From Bacteroidota bacterium (GTDB taxonomy: Bacteria > Bacteroidota > Ignavibacteria > UBA10030 > UBA6906), in assembly GCA_030835135.1 (NCBI GenBank), contig JAUQWO010000088.1, positions 1 to 64,000 on the forward strand: a DNA stretch of 64,000 nucleotides. Direction: 5' to 3'. Numbering within the stretch: position 1 is the stretch's first letter; every line of letters starts with the position of its first letter. Position numbers and translations under genes: made by a program. The notes beneath the pieces are model-generated. The model was not told the origin of the DNA. It did not search any database and was given only the letters and a program-made list of their open reading frames with translations. Below, piece after piece: positions 8,420 through 17,780 of this stretch.

Positions 8420-9541
8420 ATGATGGTACGCATCACCGTGATCGTCCTGCTCATCATGAGCTCTACGGGTCTGATGGCGCAGCCCCATGCCGCATTCAAC
8501 CTCTTCCTGGACCTGAACTATACCTCCGCTGAGAGGACCGTTGAGCTCTACGAAGGGCTGTCCGGAAGGCCCGCCGATATCGCGGCGCTTCGCGGCAGCC
8601 AGCTTTCGCTGGCGGTCACCGCCTCGCTCGCCCAGAAGCACCTCACGACGGAACACCTCGAGCACAGTCTCGAAGCCGCGAAGTTCAATCAGAGCGATGG
8701 CGACGATGATTTCCGGATGCGACCTGCTCGTGCTGCAGTGCGGCAGATCCGGGAGTTGCTGGACGCCGTGCGCCGCCGCAACTTCGGTCAGCGTGTCGTC
8801 AGTACCGTGGAACAGCTGTTCCCCGCGGATGCGCGGGTGAACGCCCGCATCCCGATGTACTTCGTTGCGTTCGGGCATCAGAATATCGATGCCTTCGTGG
8901 TGCGCATCACATGGGAAGGAGATGTCCCCCGTCCGGCGCCGGAGAATGAAGGTGAGCCGGTGATCGTGGTGAACCTTGCCCGCGCGGTGAACTACGGCGG
9001 ATCGGTGGATGAGTGTTTCGTCGGACTCTTGAGTGTCGTGGCGCACGAAGTGTTCCACGCGGCATTCGATGTGTACAAGCGCGGCGCTCCGTTCTGGCAA
9101 TCGTACTATGCGACCGACCTTCCGCCGTTCGATGAGCTTCTTGACCTGGCGCAGAATGAAGGTGTGGCGTATTACCTCTCCCTCATTCAGCGGACCGGTG
9201 GCCGGCTTCCCAGCGACGGGCTCGACCGCGCAGAGGCGACGTTTCAGACATTCAATACGATGTGTGCCGAGTTGCTGTCGCAACGAACGCCACCCGGTCG
9301 CGTGGCTGAGATCATCCGCCGGGCGAACACTTCCGGGTACTGGGAAAGCTACGGATCGATCACCGGCATGATCGTGGCCCGGCAGATCGACCAGTCCCTG
9401 GGACGGGTAGCGCTCGTGGAAACCCTCCGCAACGGTCCGCGAGCGTTCTTCTCCACGTATCTGCAGCTCATGAAGCGCGACCGCGGGATCCCTCAGCTTT
9501 CTCCTCTTATCCAGCAGGAATTGGCCCGCCGGGAACGGTGA
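8420..9541 (+). CDS. Secreted putative zinc metallopeptidase (HExxH), DUF5700-like
   Basis: 373 aa. Signal peptide at the N-terminus (VIVLLIMSSTGLMAQ). A zincin motif appears mid-protein in VVAHEVFHAAFDVY, followed about 50 residues later by NEGVAYYLSLI, which can supply the third ligand (Glu) of a gluzincin. The layout resembles the Bacteroidota putative zinc peptidase family DUF5700; I have not been able to test this by search. It is tightly linked to the upstream phosphatase gene (13 bases). Substrate unknown. Metallopeptidase fold moderately sure, function not. Confidence 0.65.
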   Translation: MMVRITVIVLLIMSSTGLMAQPHAAFNLFLDLNYTSAERTVELYEGLSGRPADIAALRGSQLSLAVTASLAQKHLTTEHLEHSLEAAKFNQSDGDDDFRMRPARAAVRQIRELLDAVRRRNFGQRVVSTVEQLFPADARVNARIPMYFVAFGHQNIDAFVVRITWEGDVPRPAPENEGEPVIVVNLARAVNYGGSVDECFVGLLSVVAHEVFHAAFDVYKRGAPFWQSYYATDLPPFDELLDLAQNEGVAYYLSLIQRTGGRLPSDGLDRAEATFQTFNTMCAELLSQRTPPGRVAEIIRRANTSGYWESYGSITGMIVARQIDQSLGRVALVETLRNGPRAFFSTYLQLMKRDRGIPQLSPLIQQELARRER

Positions 9542-9557
9542 TACCCGGTCCGTCCGG

Positions 9558-9586
9558 TTGAAGTTCCTGTGGACTTTTGGTATCTT
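9558..9586 (+). promoter_or_regulatory. Promoter of hutI
   Basis: TTGAAG (9558-9563) and TATCTT (9581-9586) with exactly 17 bases between them. The predicted transcription start is about 9593, two bases before the GTG start codon at 9595, so the mRNA is probably leaderless or nearly so. Confidence 0.6.
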
Positions 9587-9594
9587 CCTGTATT

Positions 9595-10842
9595 GTGGAC
9601 CTTTTCATCAGGAACATCCGTCAGGTGGTGACCGTTGCAGCGCACGGCAATCGTGTGCTGACCGGACCGGCCATGAACGATCCCGGCGTGATCGCCGACG
9701 CCGGTGTACTCTGCCGCGATGGCAAGATCGCGTGGGTCGGTCCGATGGCGGAGTTTCCCGGGACGGGTGGTGACGATGTGCCCGAGATCGATGCGACAGG
9801 GCGCGTGGTGCTGCCGGGGTTCGTCGATTCGCACACGCACATGATGTTCGCGGGCGACCGTGCAGAAGAATTCGGGATGCGGGCGAACGGCGCGACGTAT
9901 CAGGAGATCGCCGAGAAGGGGGGCGGCATCCTCAGCACGATCCGCCACGTGCGCGCCGCGACGAAGAAGGAATTGAAGCGTTCCACCTCACGCCACCTGA
10001 TGGCGATGATGAAGCACGGCACGACGAGCGTGGAGATCAAGACGGGCTACGGCCTGTCCATGGACGCCGAAGTGAAGATGCTCGAGGGCATCCATGAACT
10101 CGGCAACGAAGAAATGGCGACGGTGGTGGGCACATTCCTCGGTGCTCATGCCGTACCGCCGGAATTCAAGGCTGACCCCGACGCGTATGTACGGTTGATC
10201 ATCGATACCATGATCCCGTATGCCGGCAAACGGTCGCTGGCGAAGTTCTGCGATGTCTTCTGTGAACAGGGATACTTCGATGCCCGTCAGACGGAGGAGA
10301 TCCTTCTGGCGGGGAAGGCGCATGGCATGCTGCCGAAGATCCATGCTGAAGAACTCACGCATCAGGGTGGCGCGGAACTCGCCGGCCGGATCGGCGCTGT
10401 GTCTGCGGACCATCTCGAGAAGATCACTCCGGATGGGATCGACGCCCTGAGGAACGGTGGCGTCGTGGCGGGGGTCCTGCCGGGTGTGTCGTTCTTTCTG
10501 AACCATGGGTATGCACCGGTCCGGGCCCTGATCGATGCAGGTGTGGCCGTCGCTATCGCATCGGACTTCAATCCCGGTTCGTGCATGTCGTACTCCATGC
10601 CGATGATGATGACCATTGCCTGCACGCATATGAAGATGACCCCGGCCGAAGCGCTGGTCGCCGCGACGCTGAACGGTGCGGCGGCGCTGGGTCTTTCCGC
10701 CACGCACGGCAGCATCGAAGTGGGGAAGCAGGCCGACCTGCTGGTTGCGGCCATTCCGGAGTACCGGCACCTGGCGTATCATTTCGGGGCGAACCACATC
10801 CGGCACACCATTAAGAACGGGACCATTCTCGAGATCCCGTAA
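9595..10842 (+). CDS. hutI: Imidazolonepropionase
   Basis: Third step of histidine degradation: opens imidazolonepropionate to N-formimino-glutamate. Amidohydrolase fold with metal ligands in VDSHTHMMFAGDR (HxH), KIHAEELTHQGG, SADHLEKI and ASDFNPGS. 415 aa from GTG 9595, near the usual 400-420. I chose GTG 9595 because it gives the family-like N-terminus MDLFIRNIRQVVTV and sits at the predicted transcription start; the ORF track TTG at 9577 lies upstream of the expected +1. ftcD follows after 11 bases. Confidence 0.93.
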   Translation: MDLFIRNIRQVVTVAAHGNRVLTGPAMNDPGVIADAGVLCRDGKIAWVGPMAEFPGTGGDDVPEIDATGRVVLPGFVDSHTHMMFAGDRAEEFGMRANGATYQEIAEKGGGILSTIRHVRAATKKELKRSTSRHLMAMMKHGTTSVEIKTGYGLSMDAEVKMLEGIHELGNEEMATVVGTFLGAHAVPPEFKADPDAYVRLIIDTMIPYAGKRSLAKFCDVFCEQGYFDARQTEEILLAGKAHGMLPKIHAEELTHQGGAELAGRIGAVSADHLEKITPDGIDALRNGGVVAGVLPGVSFFLNHGYAPVRALIDAGVAVAIASDFNPGSCMSYSMPMMMTIACTHMKMTPAEALVAATLNGAAALGLSATHGSIEVGKQADLLVAAIPEYRHLAYHFGANHIRHTIKNGTILEIP

Positions 10843-10853
10843 ACAGGACGTCG

Positions 10854-11876
10854 ATGGCAGCGATCGTTGAATGTGTACCGAATTTCAGTGAAGGGCGTGA
10901 CCGCGCCGTGATCGCGCAGATCGGCGATGCGGTCCGTGCGGTATCCGGCGCAACGTTGCTGAGTGTGGAGCCGGACAAGGACTACAACCGGACGGTCGTG
11001 ACGTTCGTGGGGTTGCCGGAGGCCGTGGCGGAGGCGGCATTCCGGGCGACGCAGGTGGCGGCAACACGGATCGACATGCAGAGGCACTCCGGAGAGCACC
11101 CGCGGATCGGTGCCACCGATGTCGTACCATTCGTTCCGGTGTCCGGCGTGACGATGGCAGACTGCGTCGCCCTTGCGAAGCAGTATGGGCGCCGGGTCGG
11201 CGAAGAGCTGAAGATCCCGGTGTACCTCTATGAAGAAGCAGCCACACGTCCCGAGCGCCGGAACCTTGCCACTGTCCGCAAGGGGGAGTACGAGGGTTTG
11301 GCCACGAAGCTGCAGGACCCTGCGTGGGCCCCGGATTTCGGACCGGCGGTGATGAATGTGCGGTCCGGTGCGACCGTGACGGGCGCACGGTTCTTTCTGG
11401 TCGCGTACAATGTGAATCTCAGGACCAACGACCAGAAGGTGGCGCAGGAGATCGCGCTCCGGATCCGCGAGAGTGGCCGGGTGAAGAAGGACGCGCAGGG
11501 GAATCCGGTGCTGGATGCCGGCGGACAGAAGGTGAACATTCCGGGGACGTTGAAGGCCGTCAAGGCGATGGGCGTGCTTCTGGAGGCACACGATATCGCC
11601 CAGGTGTCGATCAATCTGGTGAATTACACAACGACGCCACCCCATGTGGCCTTCGAAGAGGTGAAGAGGCAGGCGGCGACGCTGGGGGTGGAGGTCACCG
11701 GGAGTGAGATCGTAGGGCTGACACCGCTGGATGCATTGCGGATGGCGGGGGAATTCTACGCACCCGGCACACGTGGCGATGAGGCTCTGGTCGCGACCGC
11801 CATCGAACGGCTGGGCCTGAGCCACCTGGAACGCTTTGATCCGCACACGAAGGTCATCGAGTATCAACTCTCCTGA
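10854..11876 (+). CDS. ftcD: Glutamate formimidoyltransferase
   Basis: Transfers the formimino group of N-formimino-glutamate to tetrahydrofolate, the fourth step of the histidine route. 340 aa with the family signature VECVPNFSEGRD at the N-terminus, HPRIGATDVVPFVPV and PVYLYEEAA. It carries only the transferase; the cyclodeaminase activity, fused to it in animals, is the separate next gene (14 bases on). hutI-ftcD-fchA read as one operon from the promoter at 9558. Confidence 0.92.
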   Translation: MAAIVECVPNFSEGRDRAVIAQIGDAVRAVSGATLLSVEPDKDYNRTVVTFVGLPEAVAEAAFRATQVAATRIDMQRHSGEHPRIGATDVVPFVPVSGVTMADCVALAKQYGRRVGEELKIPVYLYEEAATRPERRNLATVRKGEYEGLATKLQDPAWAPDFGPAVMNVRSGATVTGARFFLVAYNVNLRTNDQKVAQEIALRIRESGRVKKDAQGNPVLDAGGQKVNIPGTLKAVKAMGVLLEAHDIAQVSINLVNYTTTPPHVAFEEVKRQAATLGVEVTGSEIVGLTPLDALRMAGEFYAPGTRGDEALVATAIERLGLSHLERFDPHTKVIEYQLS

Positions 11877-11890
11877 GGGAAGGACGATCT

Positions 11891-12523
11891 ATGGCAATCC
11901 GTAAGACGATGCGCACATTCCTCGATGAAGTGGCCTCTTCTTCGCCCGCGCCGGGAGGTGGGAGTGTTGCGGCGCTGGCCGGGGCACTCGGGGCAGCACT
12001 CACCTCCATGGTATGCAATCTGACGGTCGGCAAGAAGAAGTATGCCGATGTCGAGGATGAGATGAAGAAGGTCGTGGAGCAATCGGAGCATCTCCGCGAG
12101 CAGTTCACCGAACTGATCGAACGCGACACGGCGGCATTCAACAAGGTGATGGAGGCATTCGCGTTGCCCAAGGACACCGACCCGCAGAAGGCGTTGCGGG
12201 CCGCTGCCATCCGCGAGGCAACGAAGGAAGCGACGCTGGTGCCGCTGGAAGTGATGAAGCACTGCATCGATGCGCTGGCGCTGGCGCGGGCGGTGGCGTC
12301 GAGCGGGAATGCAAATTCGGTCAGCGATGCGGGGGTGGCGGCCTACATGCTGCACGCGGCGCTGGAGAGTGCGGCATTGAATGTGCGGATCAATCTGAAT
12401 GGCCTGAACGATCCCGAGTTCGTCGGGTGGAAGCAGGATGAGGTGCAGTCCCTGCGTTCCACGAGCGCAGGTGTCCTTGAGGAGATCCAGACCGTGGTGG
12501 ATGAACGGTTGACGAAGGGGTAG
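11891..12523 (+). CDS. fchA: Formimidoyltetrahydrofolate cyclodeaminase / methenyl-THF cyclohydrolase family
   Basis: 210 aa all-helical FTCD C-domain family protein. Typical elements are SSPAPGGGSVAALAGALGAAL near the N-terminus, MVCNLTVGKKKY and the later ALESAALNVRINL. Converts 5-formimino-THF to 5,10-methenyl-THF plus ammonia, finishing the pathway begun by ftcD. AGGGAAGGA precedes the ATG. Its TAG stop abuts the stop of the convergent rsmE gene with no base between them (TAG|CTA). Confidence 0.88.
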   Translation: MAIRKTMRTFLDEVASSSPAPGGGSVAALAGALGAALTSMVCNLTVGKKKYADVEDEMKKVVEQSEHLREQFTELIERDTAAFNKVMEAFALPKDTDPQKALRAAAIREATKEATLVPLEVMKHCIDALALARAVASSGNANSVSDAGVAAYMLHAALESAALNVRINLNGLNDPEFVGWKQDEVQSLRSTSAGVLEEIQTVVDERLTKG

Positions 12524-13264
12524 CTAGAGCAGGAATCGTGCAGCGGCGGCGATCGCCGCAGTCTCACTTCTCAGGCGCCGCGGTCCCAGACGGATCGCGG
12601 CGCATCCGTTCTGTACCGCCCGGGCAACCTCCGCATCGGTGAACCCTCCCTCCGGGCCGATGATCACCAGATGTGAACCTCCCTCCTCCGTTGTACCTTC
12701 CGCCGCCGCTTCATGGAATATCCATCGCCGGTCAGCGTAGGAGCCGGCTCGCTCCAGCAGGTCTGCGAACGTCAGCGGTTCGTGCACCGTGGGGAGGACG
12801 CAGCGGCCTGATTGTTTCATGGCGGCCAGCGCGAGCTTCTGCCAGCGGTCCGTGCGTGCGTGACGGGGAATGGTACGGTCCGTGATGAGCGGGATGATGG
12901 CGATGATGCCGATCTCCGTTGCCTTCTCGATCAGCACGTCATACCGGGAGGGGTTCTTCAGCAGAGCGGCGGCGAGGGTGACGCGCACGGGCGATTCGCG
13001 GAGCATCGGATGCGTGGTCCGGACCGCGCACACGGCCATGCGTTTCTCGACGGCGGTGATCTCCGCGGTATATGCGGTCCCCTGCCCATCGGCAACCCCG
13101 ATGATGTCGCCCGGCGTCCGGCGCATGACGTGCGAGAGGTGGGCGAATTCGTCACCGTCGATGCGGATCACGCCGCCACTGATGGCGTGCGGCGGCGCAT
13201 AGAAGAACTCGAGCCCGTGCAGGGGTTCCTGTGTCTCGTTCTCAGAAGGGCGAACGGAAGTCAA
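12524..13264 (-). CDS. rsmE: 16S rRNA m3U1498 methyltransferase RsmE
   Basis: SPOUT-class methyltransferase that methylates U1498 of 16S rRNA. 246 aa; motifs are the N-terminal PUA-like part (IRIDGDEFAHLSHVMRR), KATEIGIIAIIPL, and the knotted SAM site VIIGPEGGFTDAEV followed by LGPRRLRSETAAI. The ORF has no ATG near the domain start. I choose TTG at 13264, preceded by AAGGGA at good spacing, which gives the usual length and a 23-base overlap with the upstream Omp85 gene. Convergent with fchA, stop to stop. Confidence 0.9.
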   Translation of the reverse strand: MTSVRPSENETQEPLHGLEFFYAPPHAISGGVIRIDGDEFAHLSHVMRRTPGDIIGVADGQGTAYTAEITAVEKRMAVCAVRTTHPMLRESPVRVTLAAALLKNPSRYDVLIEKATEIGIIAIIPLITDRTIPRHARTDRWQKLALAAMKQSGRCVLPTVHEPLTFADLLERAGSYADRRWIFHEAAAEGTTEEGGSHLVIIGPEGGFTDAEVARAVQNGCAAIRLGPRRLRSETAAIAAAARFLL

Positions 13265-14582
13265 GGATAAACTGTCCCTTCCTCTGGTTGTTGATCGCAT
13301 ACTCGGTGCGGGCGATGACCCCGTAGGGCAGCAGGAAGCGGACGCCTGCGCCATAGCCCGACAGGACGCCATTGAGTGTGAGCGGCTCGTGGCGGAACCA
13401 TGTCGTGCCGGCATCGGCGAAGAGGGCAAGACTGATGCCGAACTGCCAGACCGTGAACTCTTCCGGGAGGAATGTGCCGGGCATACGGAAGACGCGGAGC
13501 GGGAGGAGCGCATAGCGGATCTCGACGCTGGAGCCGAGCAGGTTCTCGCCCTCCAGGATCGTCTTGAAATAGCCGCGGATCCGTTCGCCGTAACCGAAAT
13601 ACTGCCGCGCATAGGTCGGCACGGTGCCACCGGCAACGACGCTTCCCGTCACCCGTCCCGCGAGCGTGAATGATGCTCCGAGCGGGATGTAGGTACGGAG
13701 ATCGGTGCCGAAGCGCATGAAGGAGACCTCGGACGTGCCCAGGCCATACCGTGACACGGTGAACCCGATGAACCGTCCGCGTGAGGCATACTCGGCGAGG
13801 TCACGTGTATCGTACGAGTATCCCGCGCCGACGGAGAAGAACCTGTCGATACCCGAGGTCGAGACAGTACGGGCGGGGCGGTAGGACGAGATCTCGACGA
13901 CCTGATACGCGACGCTGAACGAGACATGTTCGAACAGGGAGAGCCGTTTCCCGATGCCCGCGGCGAGATCGTAATGGAGTTCCTCAAAATCACCGGTGGC
14001 GCTGGCTTCGATCTCGCTGCGGTTCCGGACGCGGCTGAAGGAAGCGCCGGTCGAGAACGAGAGCCGGTGGGCGGCATCGATCAGTGGTTCATAGAACGAG
14101 AGTTGCGCCGACGGGTTGTAGCCGAAGACCACGGAGCCGAACAGTTTTTGATTCCGGCCCCGGAAGTTGTTGTGCCGGAATCCCATGCCGTAGTAGGCGC
14201 GGGAGGGGTCGCCGTCGCGGAAGCCGAACAGGGGAACGGGGAAGTAGTGCCAGCGTTCATTCACGATGACCCGCAGTGCCTGGCGGGAGCCCAGTGTATC
14301 GAGCAGGATGTCCACGCGGGTGAAGAGGCCGAGACTGTAGATGCGCGCGCGGTCGTACTGGATCGCCTCACGGGTCGGGACGATGCCCGGTTTGAGAGAC
14401 ATCTCATTGAGGATCACATACTCCCGGGTACTGGTGTTGCCGCTGATGAGGATGGTATCGATCGGGGCGGCGTACTCCGGCGAAGGCATGAACACCTGCG
14501 CGGAGGCGGACAGCGGGAGCAGGAGGACGGTGAGGAGAGTGCGGATGATGTTCCGGCGGACCCGTGGTGCGGTCAGACGCAT
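13242..14582 (-). CDS. Single-POTRA Omp85/BamA-like outer membrane protein
   Basis: About 446 aa from ATG 14582 (MRLTAPRVRRN), which gives a signal peptide ending LLPLSASAQ. The track's earlier start would run into rnc. Residues about 30-110 form one POTRA domain (TILISGNTSTREYVILNEM, YSLGLFTRVDI); the rest is a 16-strand Omp85-type barrel with aromatic turns and a terminal Phe (FRSPF). BamA has five POTRAs, so this is a shorter relative, perhaps TamA-like or lipid-related. The VRGY/F motif appears as ERIRGYFK. Role unknown beyond outer-membrane insertion or transport. Confidence 0.82.
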   Translation of the reverse strand: MRLTAPRVRRNIIRTLLTVLLLPLSASAQVFMPSPEYAAPIDTILISGNTSTREYVILNEMSLKPGIVPTREAIQYDRARIYSLGLFTRVDILLDTLGSRQALRVIVNERWHYFPVPLFGFRDGDPSRAYYGMGFRHNNFRGRNQKLFGSVVFGYNPSAQLSFYEPLIDAAHRLSFSTGASFSRVRNRSEIEASATGDFEELHYDLAAGIGKRLSLFEHVSFSVAYQVVEISSYRPARTVSTSGIDRFFSVGAGYSYDTRDLAEYASRGRFIGFTVSRYGLGTSEVSFMRFGTDLRTYIPLGASFTLAGRVTGSVVAGGTVPTYARQYFGYGERIRGYFKTILEGENLLGSSVEIRYALLPLRVFRMPGTFLPEEFTVWQFGISLALFADAGTTWFRHEPLTLNGVLSGYGAGVRFLLPYGVIARTEYAINNQRKGQFILDFRSPF

Positions 14583-14598
14583 GGAGGGCGACAACCTG

Positions 14599-15375
14599 TC
14601 AATGGATGTTCGCAAGAGCCTCACCGGCCGCGGCCTGCTCGGCTTCCTTCTTATTCTTGCCGGTGCCGGCGCCGTACTTCTCGTTGCGCAGATGGACCTC
14701 GACGGTGAAAGTGCGGTCGTGGTCGGGACCGTCTTGTTTCACGATCACGTAGCGGGGGACGCCGAAGCCATGCGACTGGGCATATTCGAGGAGTCGGCTC
14801 TTGTAGTTCTCGTCGACCGTGACGACCGTTCCTGTTTCGATGGCCGCTGTGACCTGCCGTTCGACGAACGTGCGGGCGGCATCGAACCCTCCGTCGAGGT
14901 ACAGCGCGGCCACCATGGCTTCAAAGGTGTCGGAGACGATGGTCTCATAGCCCTTCCCCACGGACTGTGCTGCGCTGGGGCTCATCAGGATGAACCGTGA
15001 GAGATCGAGGGCATTGGCGTATGCCGCCAGGGCCTTCCGGTTCACGAGGCGTGAGCGGAACTTCGTGAGGTCGCCTTCCGGTGACCCCGGATACTTGTGG
15101 TAGAGGTATTCGCCGACGATGAGGTTCAGGACAGAGTCGCCCAGGAATTCGAGTCGTTCGTTGGACGGGTTCGTGTGTGCGCCGTTCTGGGGGAAGGAGC
15201 GGTGGAGGAGTCCCTGGACGAACAGTTCCCGGCACCGGATGCGATAGCCCAGGGTGCGTTCCAGGCGCTGCAGGGTGTCCGGATCGAGGTCCGCGGGCAG
15301 ATCGGCGACCGCCTCCGGAGCGGGACGCCGGGGGCGCGAAAACAGAGATCGCAGTAGTTGTCCTACCCCCGGCAT
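14599..15375 (-). CDS. rnc: Ribonuclease III
   Basis: Double-strand RNA endonuclease for rRNA and mRNA maturation. 258 aa: RNase III catalytic domain (about 30-170) with the signature NERLEFLGDSVLNL and second acidic cluster SDTFEAMVAAL, then a dsRNA-binding domain (about 180-258) ending KNKKEAEQAAAGEAL. The N-terminal 25 residues are basic and non-conserved. It follows fabF by 15 bases, the common acpP-fabF-rnc order. Confidence 0.95.
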   Translation of the reverse strand: MPGVGQLLRSLFSRPRRPAPEAVADLPADLDPDTLQRLERTLGYRIRCRELFVQGLLHRSFPQNGAHTNPSNERLEFLGDSVLNLIVGEYLYHKYPGSPEGDLTKFRSRLVNRKALAAYANALDLSRFILMSPSAAQSVGKGYETIVSDTFEAMVAALYLDGGFDAARTFVERQVTAAIETGTVVTVDENYKSRLLEYAQSHGFGVPRYVIVKQDGPDHDRTFTVEVHLRNEKYGAGTGKNKKEAEQAAAGEALANIH

Positions 15376-15390
15376 ATGATCATCGCGCCA

Positions 15391-16632
15391 TTAGTATTTC
15401 TTGAACAGCAGCGTTGCGTTGTGCCCGCCGAATCCGAACGTGTTGCTCAGCGCATACGTGAGGCTGCGTGCGACCGGCGTGTTCGGGGTATAGTTCAGGT
15501 CGCAGGCCGGATCCGGATGCTCGTAGTTGATCGTGGGCGGGACCATGCCGTTCTTCAATGCGAGGATCGTCGCAATGGCTTCGATCGCACCTGCTGCGCC
15601 GAGCAGGTGGCCGGTCATGGACTTCGTGGAGCTGACCGCGAGCTTGTAGGCATGGTCGCCGAAGGTGACCTTGAGGGCATTCGTCTCGCTCGCATCGTTC
15701 AGCGGGGTGGACGTGCCGTGCGCGTTCACATAATCCACCTGGTCAGGCGTGATGCCGGCATCCTTGATGGCGCGGCGCATGGAACGGACCGCGCCTTCGC
15801 CGCCCTCGGAGGGGGCGGTGATGTGGTGGGCATCGCCGGTGAAGCCGAGCCCGACCATTTCGCCGTAGATCTTGGCACCGCGCGCGAGTGCGAACTCGAG
15901 TTCTTCGAGGACGAGTGCGCCGCCGCCTTCACCCATCACGAACCCGTCGCGCTGCGCGTCGAATGGACGGCTGGCGTGTGCGGGATCGTCGTTGCGCCCG
16001 GAGGTGGCCTTCATATTGTCGAACCCGCCGAGCCCCATCGGGGTGATGGGTGCTTCCGACCCGCCGCAGACCATGGCATCCGCATCGCCGTACTGGATGA
16101 TGCGGTAGGCGTCCCCGATCGCATGCGAGGCCGTGGCACAGGCCGAGACGGTTGCGTAGTTGGGGCCCTTGAAGCCGTGTTTGATGGAGATGTTCCCCGC
16201 GGCGATGTCCGGGATCAGCATGGGGATGAAGAACGGACTGATGCGGCGCGGACCACCCTGCATGTAGTTGGTGAACTGCGCGTCGTACGTCGTCATCCCG
16301 CCGATACCCGAGCCAAAGACCACCCCGATGCGGTCAGGATCTGTCGTTTGGGCCGTGAGGCCCGAATCGCGAACGGCCATGTCAGAAGCGATCATCGCAT
16401 ACTGCGAGAACGGATCCATCCGCTGCGATGCCTTCCGGTCAAGGAAGTCGGTGGCCTTGAAGCCTTTCAGTTCACAGGCGATGCGCGTCCCGTAGAGCGC
16501 GGTGTCGAAATACGTGATGCCGGCGGCGCCACTGGTGCCGGCCATCATGTTCTTCCAGAAATCATCCGCTGTGAGTCCGATGGGCGTGAGGGCCCCGATA
16601 CCGGTGACAACAACTCTGCGTTTACCGTTCAT
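15391..16632 (-). CDS. fabF: Beta-ketoacyl-ACP synthase II
   Basis: Elongating condensing enzyme of type II fatty-acid synthesis. 413 aa from ATG 16632 ([13 protein letters not shown]); the track's extra 43 residues are upstream of this. Catalytic triad visible: Cys in [14 protein letters not shown], His in [12 protein letters not shown] and His in [14 protein letters not shown], with Lys in [10 protein letters not shown]-terminal [14 protein letters not shown]. Downstream of acpP by 70 bases. Confidence 0.96.
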   Translation of the reverse strand: MNGKRRVVVTGIGALTPIGLTADDFWKNMMAGTSGAAGITYFDTALYGTRIACELKGFKATDFLDRKASQRMDPFSQYAMIASDMAVRDSGLTAQTTDPDRIGVVFGSGIGGMTTYDAQFTNYMQGGPRRISPFFIPMLIPDIAAGNISIKHGFKGPNYATVSACATASHAIGDAYRIIQYGDADAMVCGGSEAPITPMGLGGFDNMKATSGRNDDPAHASRPFDAQRDGFVMGEGGGALVLEELEFALARGAKIYGEMVGLGFTGDAHHITAPSEGGEGAVRSMRRAIKDAGITPDQVDYVNAHGTSTPLNDASETNALKVTFGDHAYKLAVSSTKSMTGHLLGAAGAIEAIATILALKNGMVPPTINYEHPDPACDLNYTPNTPVARSLTYALSNTFGFGGHNATLLFKKY

Positions 16633-16702
16633 GAGTATTCTCTTGTTCTTCTCGATCCGACACATCCCGGCCGCTCCGGGGCGGGGAACACCGATCCCGG
16701 GA

Positions 16703-16936
16703 TTACTGCTTGCCCGAGATGTACTTGATGGCATCGCCAACGGTGCCGATCTTCTCGGCATCTTCGTCGGGGATCTGGAGATTGAAGGCCTTCTCGAATT
16801 CCATGACGAGTTCGACCGTATCGAGGGAATCGGCGCCCAGATCGTTCGTGAAGGACGCTTCCGGGGTCACCTGTGCCTCATCGACGCCCAGTTTGTTGAC
16901 GATGATCTCTTTCACTTTCGCAGCGACGTCAGCCAT
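16703..16936 (-). CDS. acpP: Acyl carrier protein
   Basis: 77 aa acidic four-helix protein. Phosphopantetheine attachment site is Ser37 in [16 protein letters not shown]. It carries growing acyl chains between FabD, FabH, FabF and FabG encoded next to it. AGGAGG lies 8-9 bases before the ATG, one of the strongest ribosome sites in the window, in keeping with its high demand. A TATATT about 40 bases upstream may be a -10. Confidence 0.97.
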   Translation of the reverse strand: MADVAAKVKEIIVNKLGVDEAQVTPEASFTNDLGADSLDTVELVMEFEKAFNLQIPDEDAEKIGTVGDAIKYISGKQ

Positions 16937-17000
16937 GATGCAACCTCCTGTGTGATTGTGGGATTGAAAATATACGACGTATTCGTTGTGCGGCGGCGAC

Positions 17001-17747
17001 CTACATCGTCATGCCGCCGTCGATCGCGATCACCTGGCCGGTCACATAATCGGCTGCCGGCGATGCGAGGAAGGTGACCACGCTGGCCACTTCTTCCGGT
17101 TTGCATCCCCGTTTCATGGGGATGACGCTCAGGAATGCCGCGCGGACCTCATCGCCGAGGACGGCGGTCATTTCGGTCTCGACAAAGCCCGGGGCGATGG
17201 CGTTGACCGTGATATTCCGGCTGGCGAATTCCTTGGCCGAGGATTTCGTGAGGCCGATGAGCCCCGCCTTGGAGGCGGAGTAGTTCGCCTGTCCGGCGTT
17301 GCCCATGAGGCCGACGACCGAACTGACGTTGATGATCTTGCCCCGGCGTTGCCGCATCATGATCCGGCTGGCGGCGCGCGTGCAGATGAAGGAGCCCTTC
17401 AGGTTCACGGCCATGACGATGTCCCAGTCCTCGTCGGACATCCGCATCATCAGCTTGTCGCGCGTGATGCCGGCGTTGTTCACGAGGATGTCCAGCCGAC
17501 CCAGTTCCGCAGCCACTTCATCGCATGCCTTGTCCGTCGCCGCGGTATTCGTGATGTCCACCGCCTTGGCGATGACCTTGCGGCCGCCTGCCGTCAGCGA
17601 TGCCGTGAAGGCCGCGAAATCATCAGGGAATGCGCGGTCGAAGATCGCGCAATGGGCGCCTTCGGCCACGAGTGCCGTGGCAATGGCCCGGCCGATACCC
17701 CGGCCTCCGCCCGTGACTACCGCTACCTGGTCTTTGAGTTGATCCAT
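17001..17747 (-). CDS. fabG: 3-oxoacyl-ACP reductase
   Basis: Short-chain dehydrogenase, NADPH-dependent reduction of 3-oxoacyl-ACP. 248 aa with Rossmann motif [26 protein letters not shown] (FabG-specific), catalytic Ser in NVSSVVG and YSASKAG. Ends with the [10 protein letters not shown] typical of FabG. Lies between acpP and a DUF3109 gene inside the fab cluster. Confidence 0.95.
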   Translation of the reverse strand: MDQLKDQVAVVTGGGRGIGRAIATALVAEGAHCAIFDRAFPDDFAAFTASLTAGGRKVIAKAVDITNTAATDKACDEVAAELGRLDILVNNAGITRDKLMMRMSDEDWDIVMAVNLKGSFICTRAASRIMMRQRRGKIINVSSVVGLMGNAGQANYSASKAGLIGLTKSSAKEFASRNITVNAIAPGFVETEMTAVLGDEVRAAFLSVIPMKRGCKPEEVASVVTFLASPAADYVTGQVIAIDGGMTM

Positions 17748-17780
17748 GCGTCCGATCGCCCTGCAAGAAGTGAATGGGAA

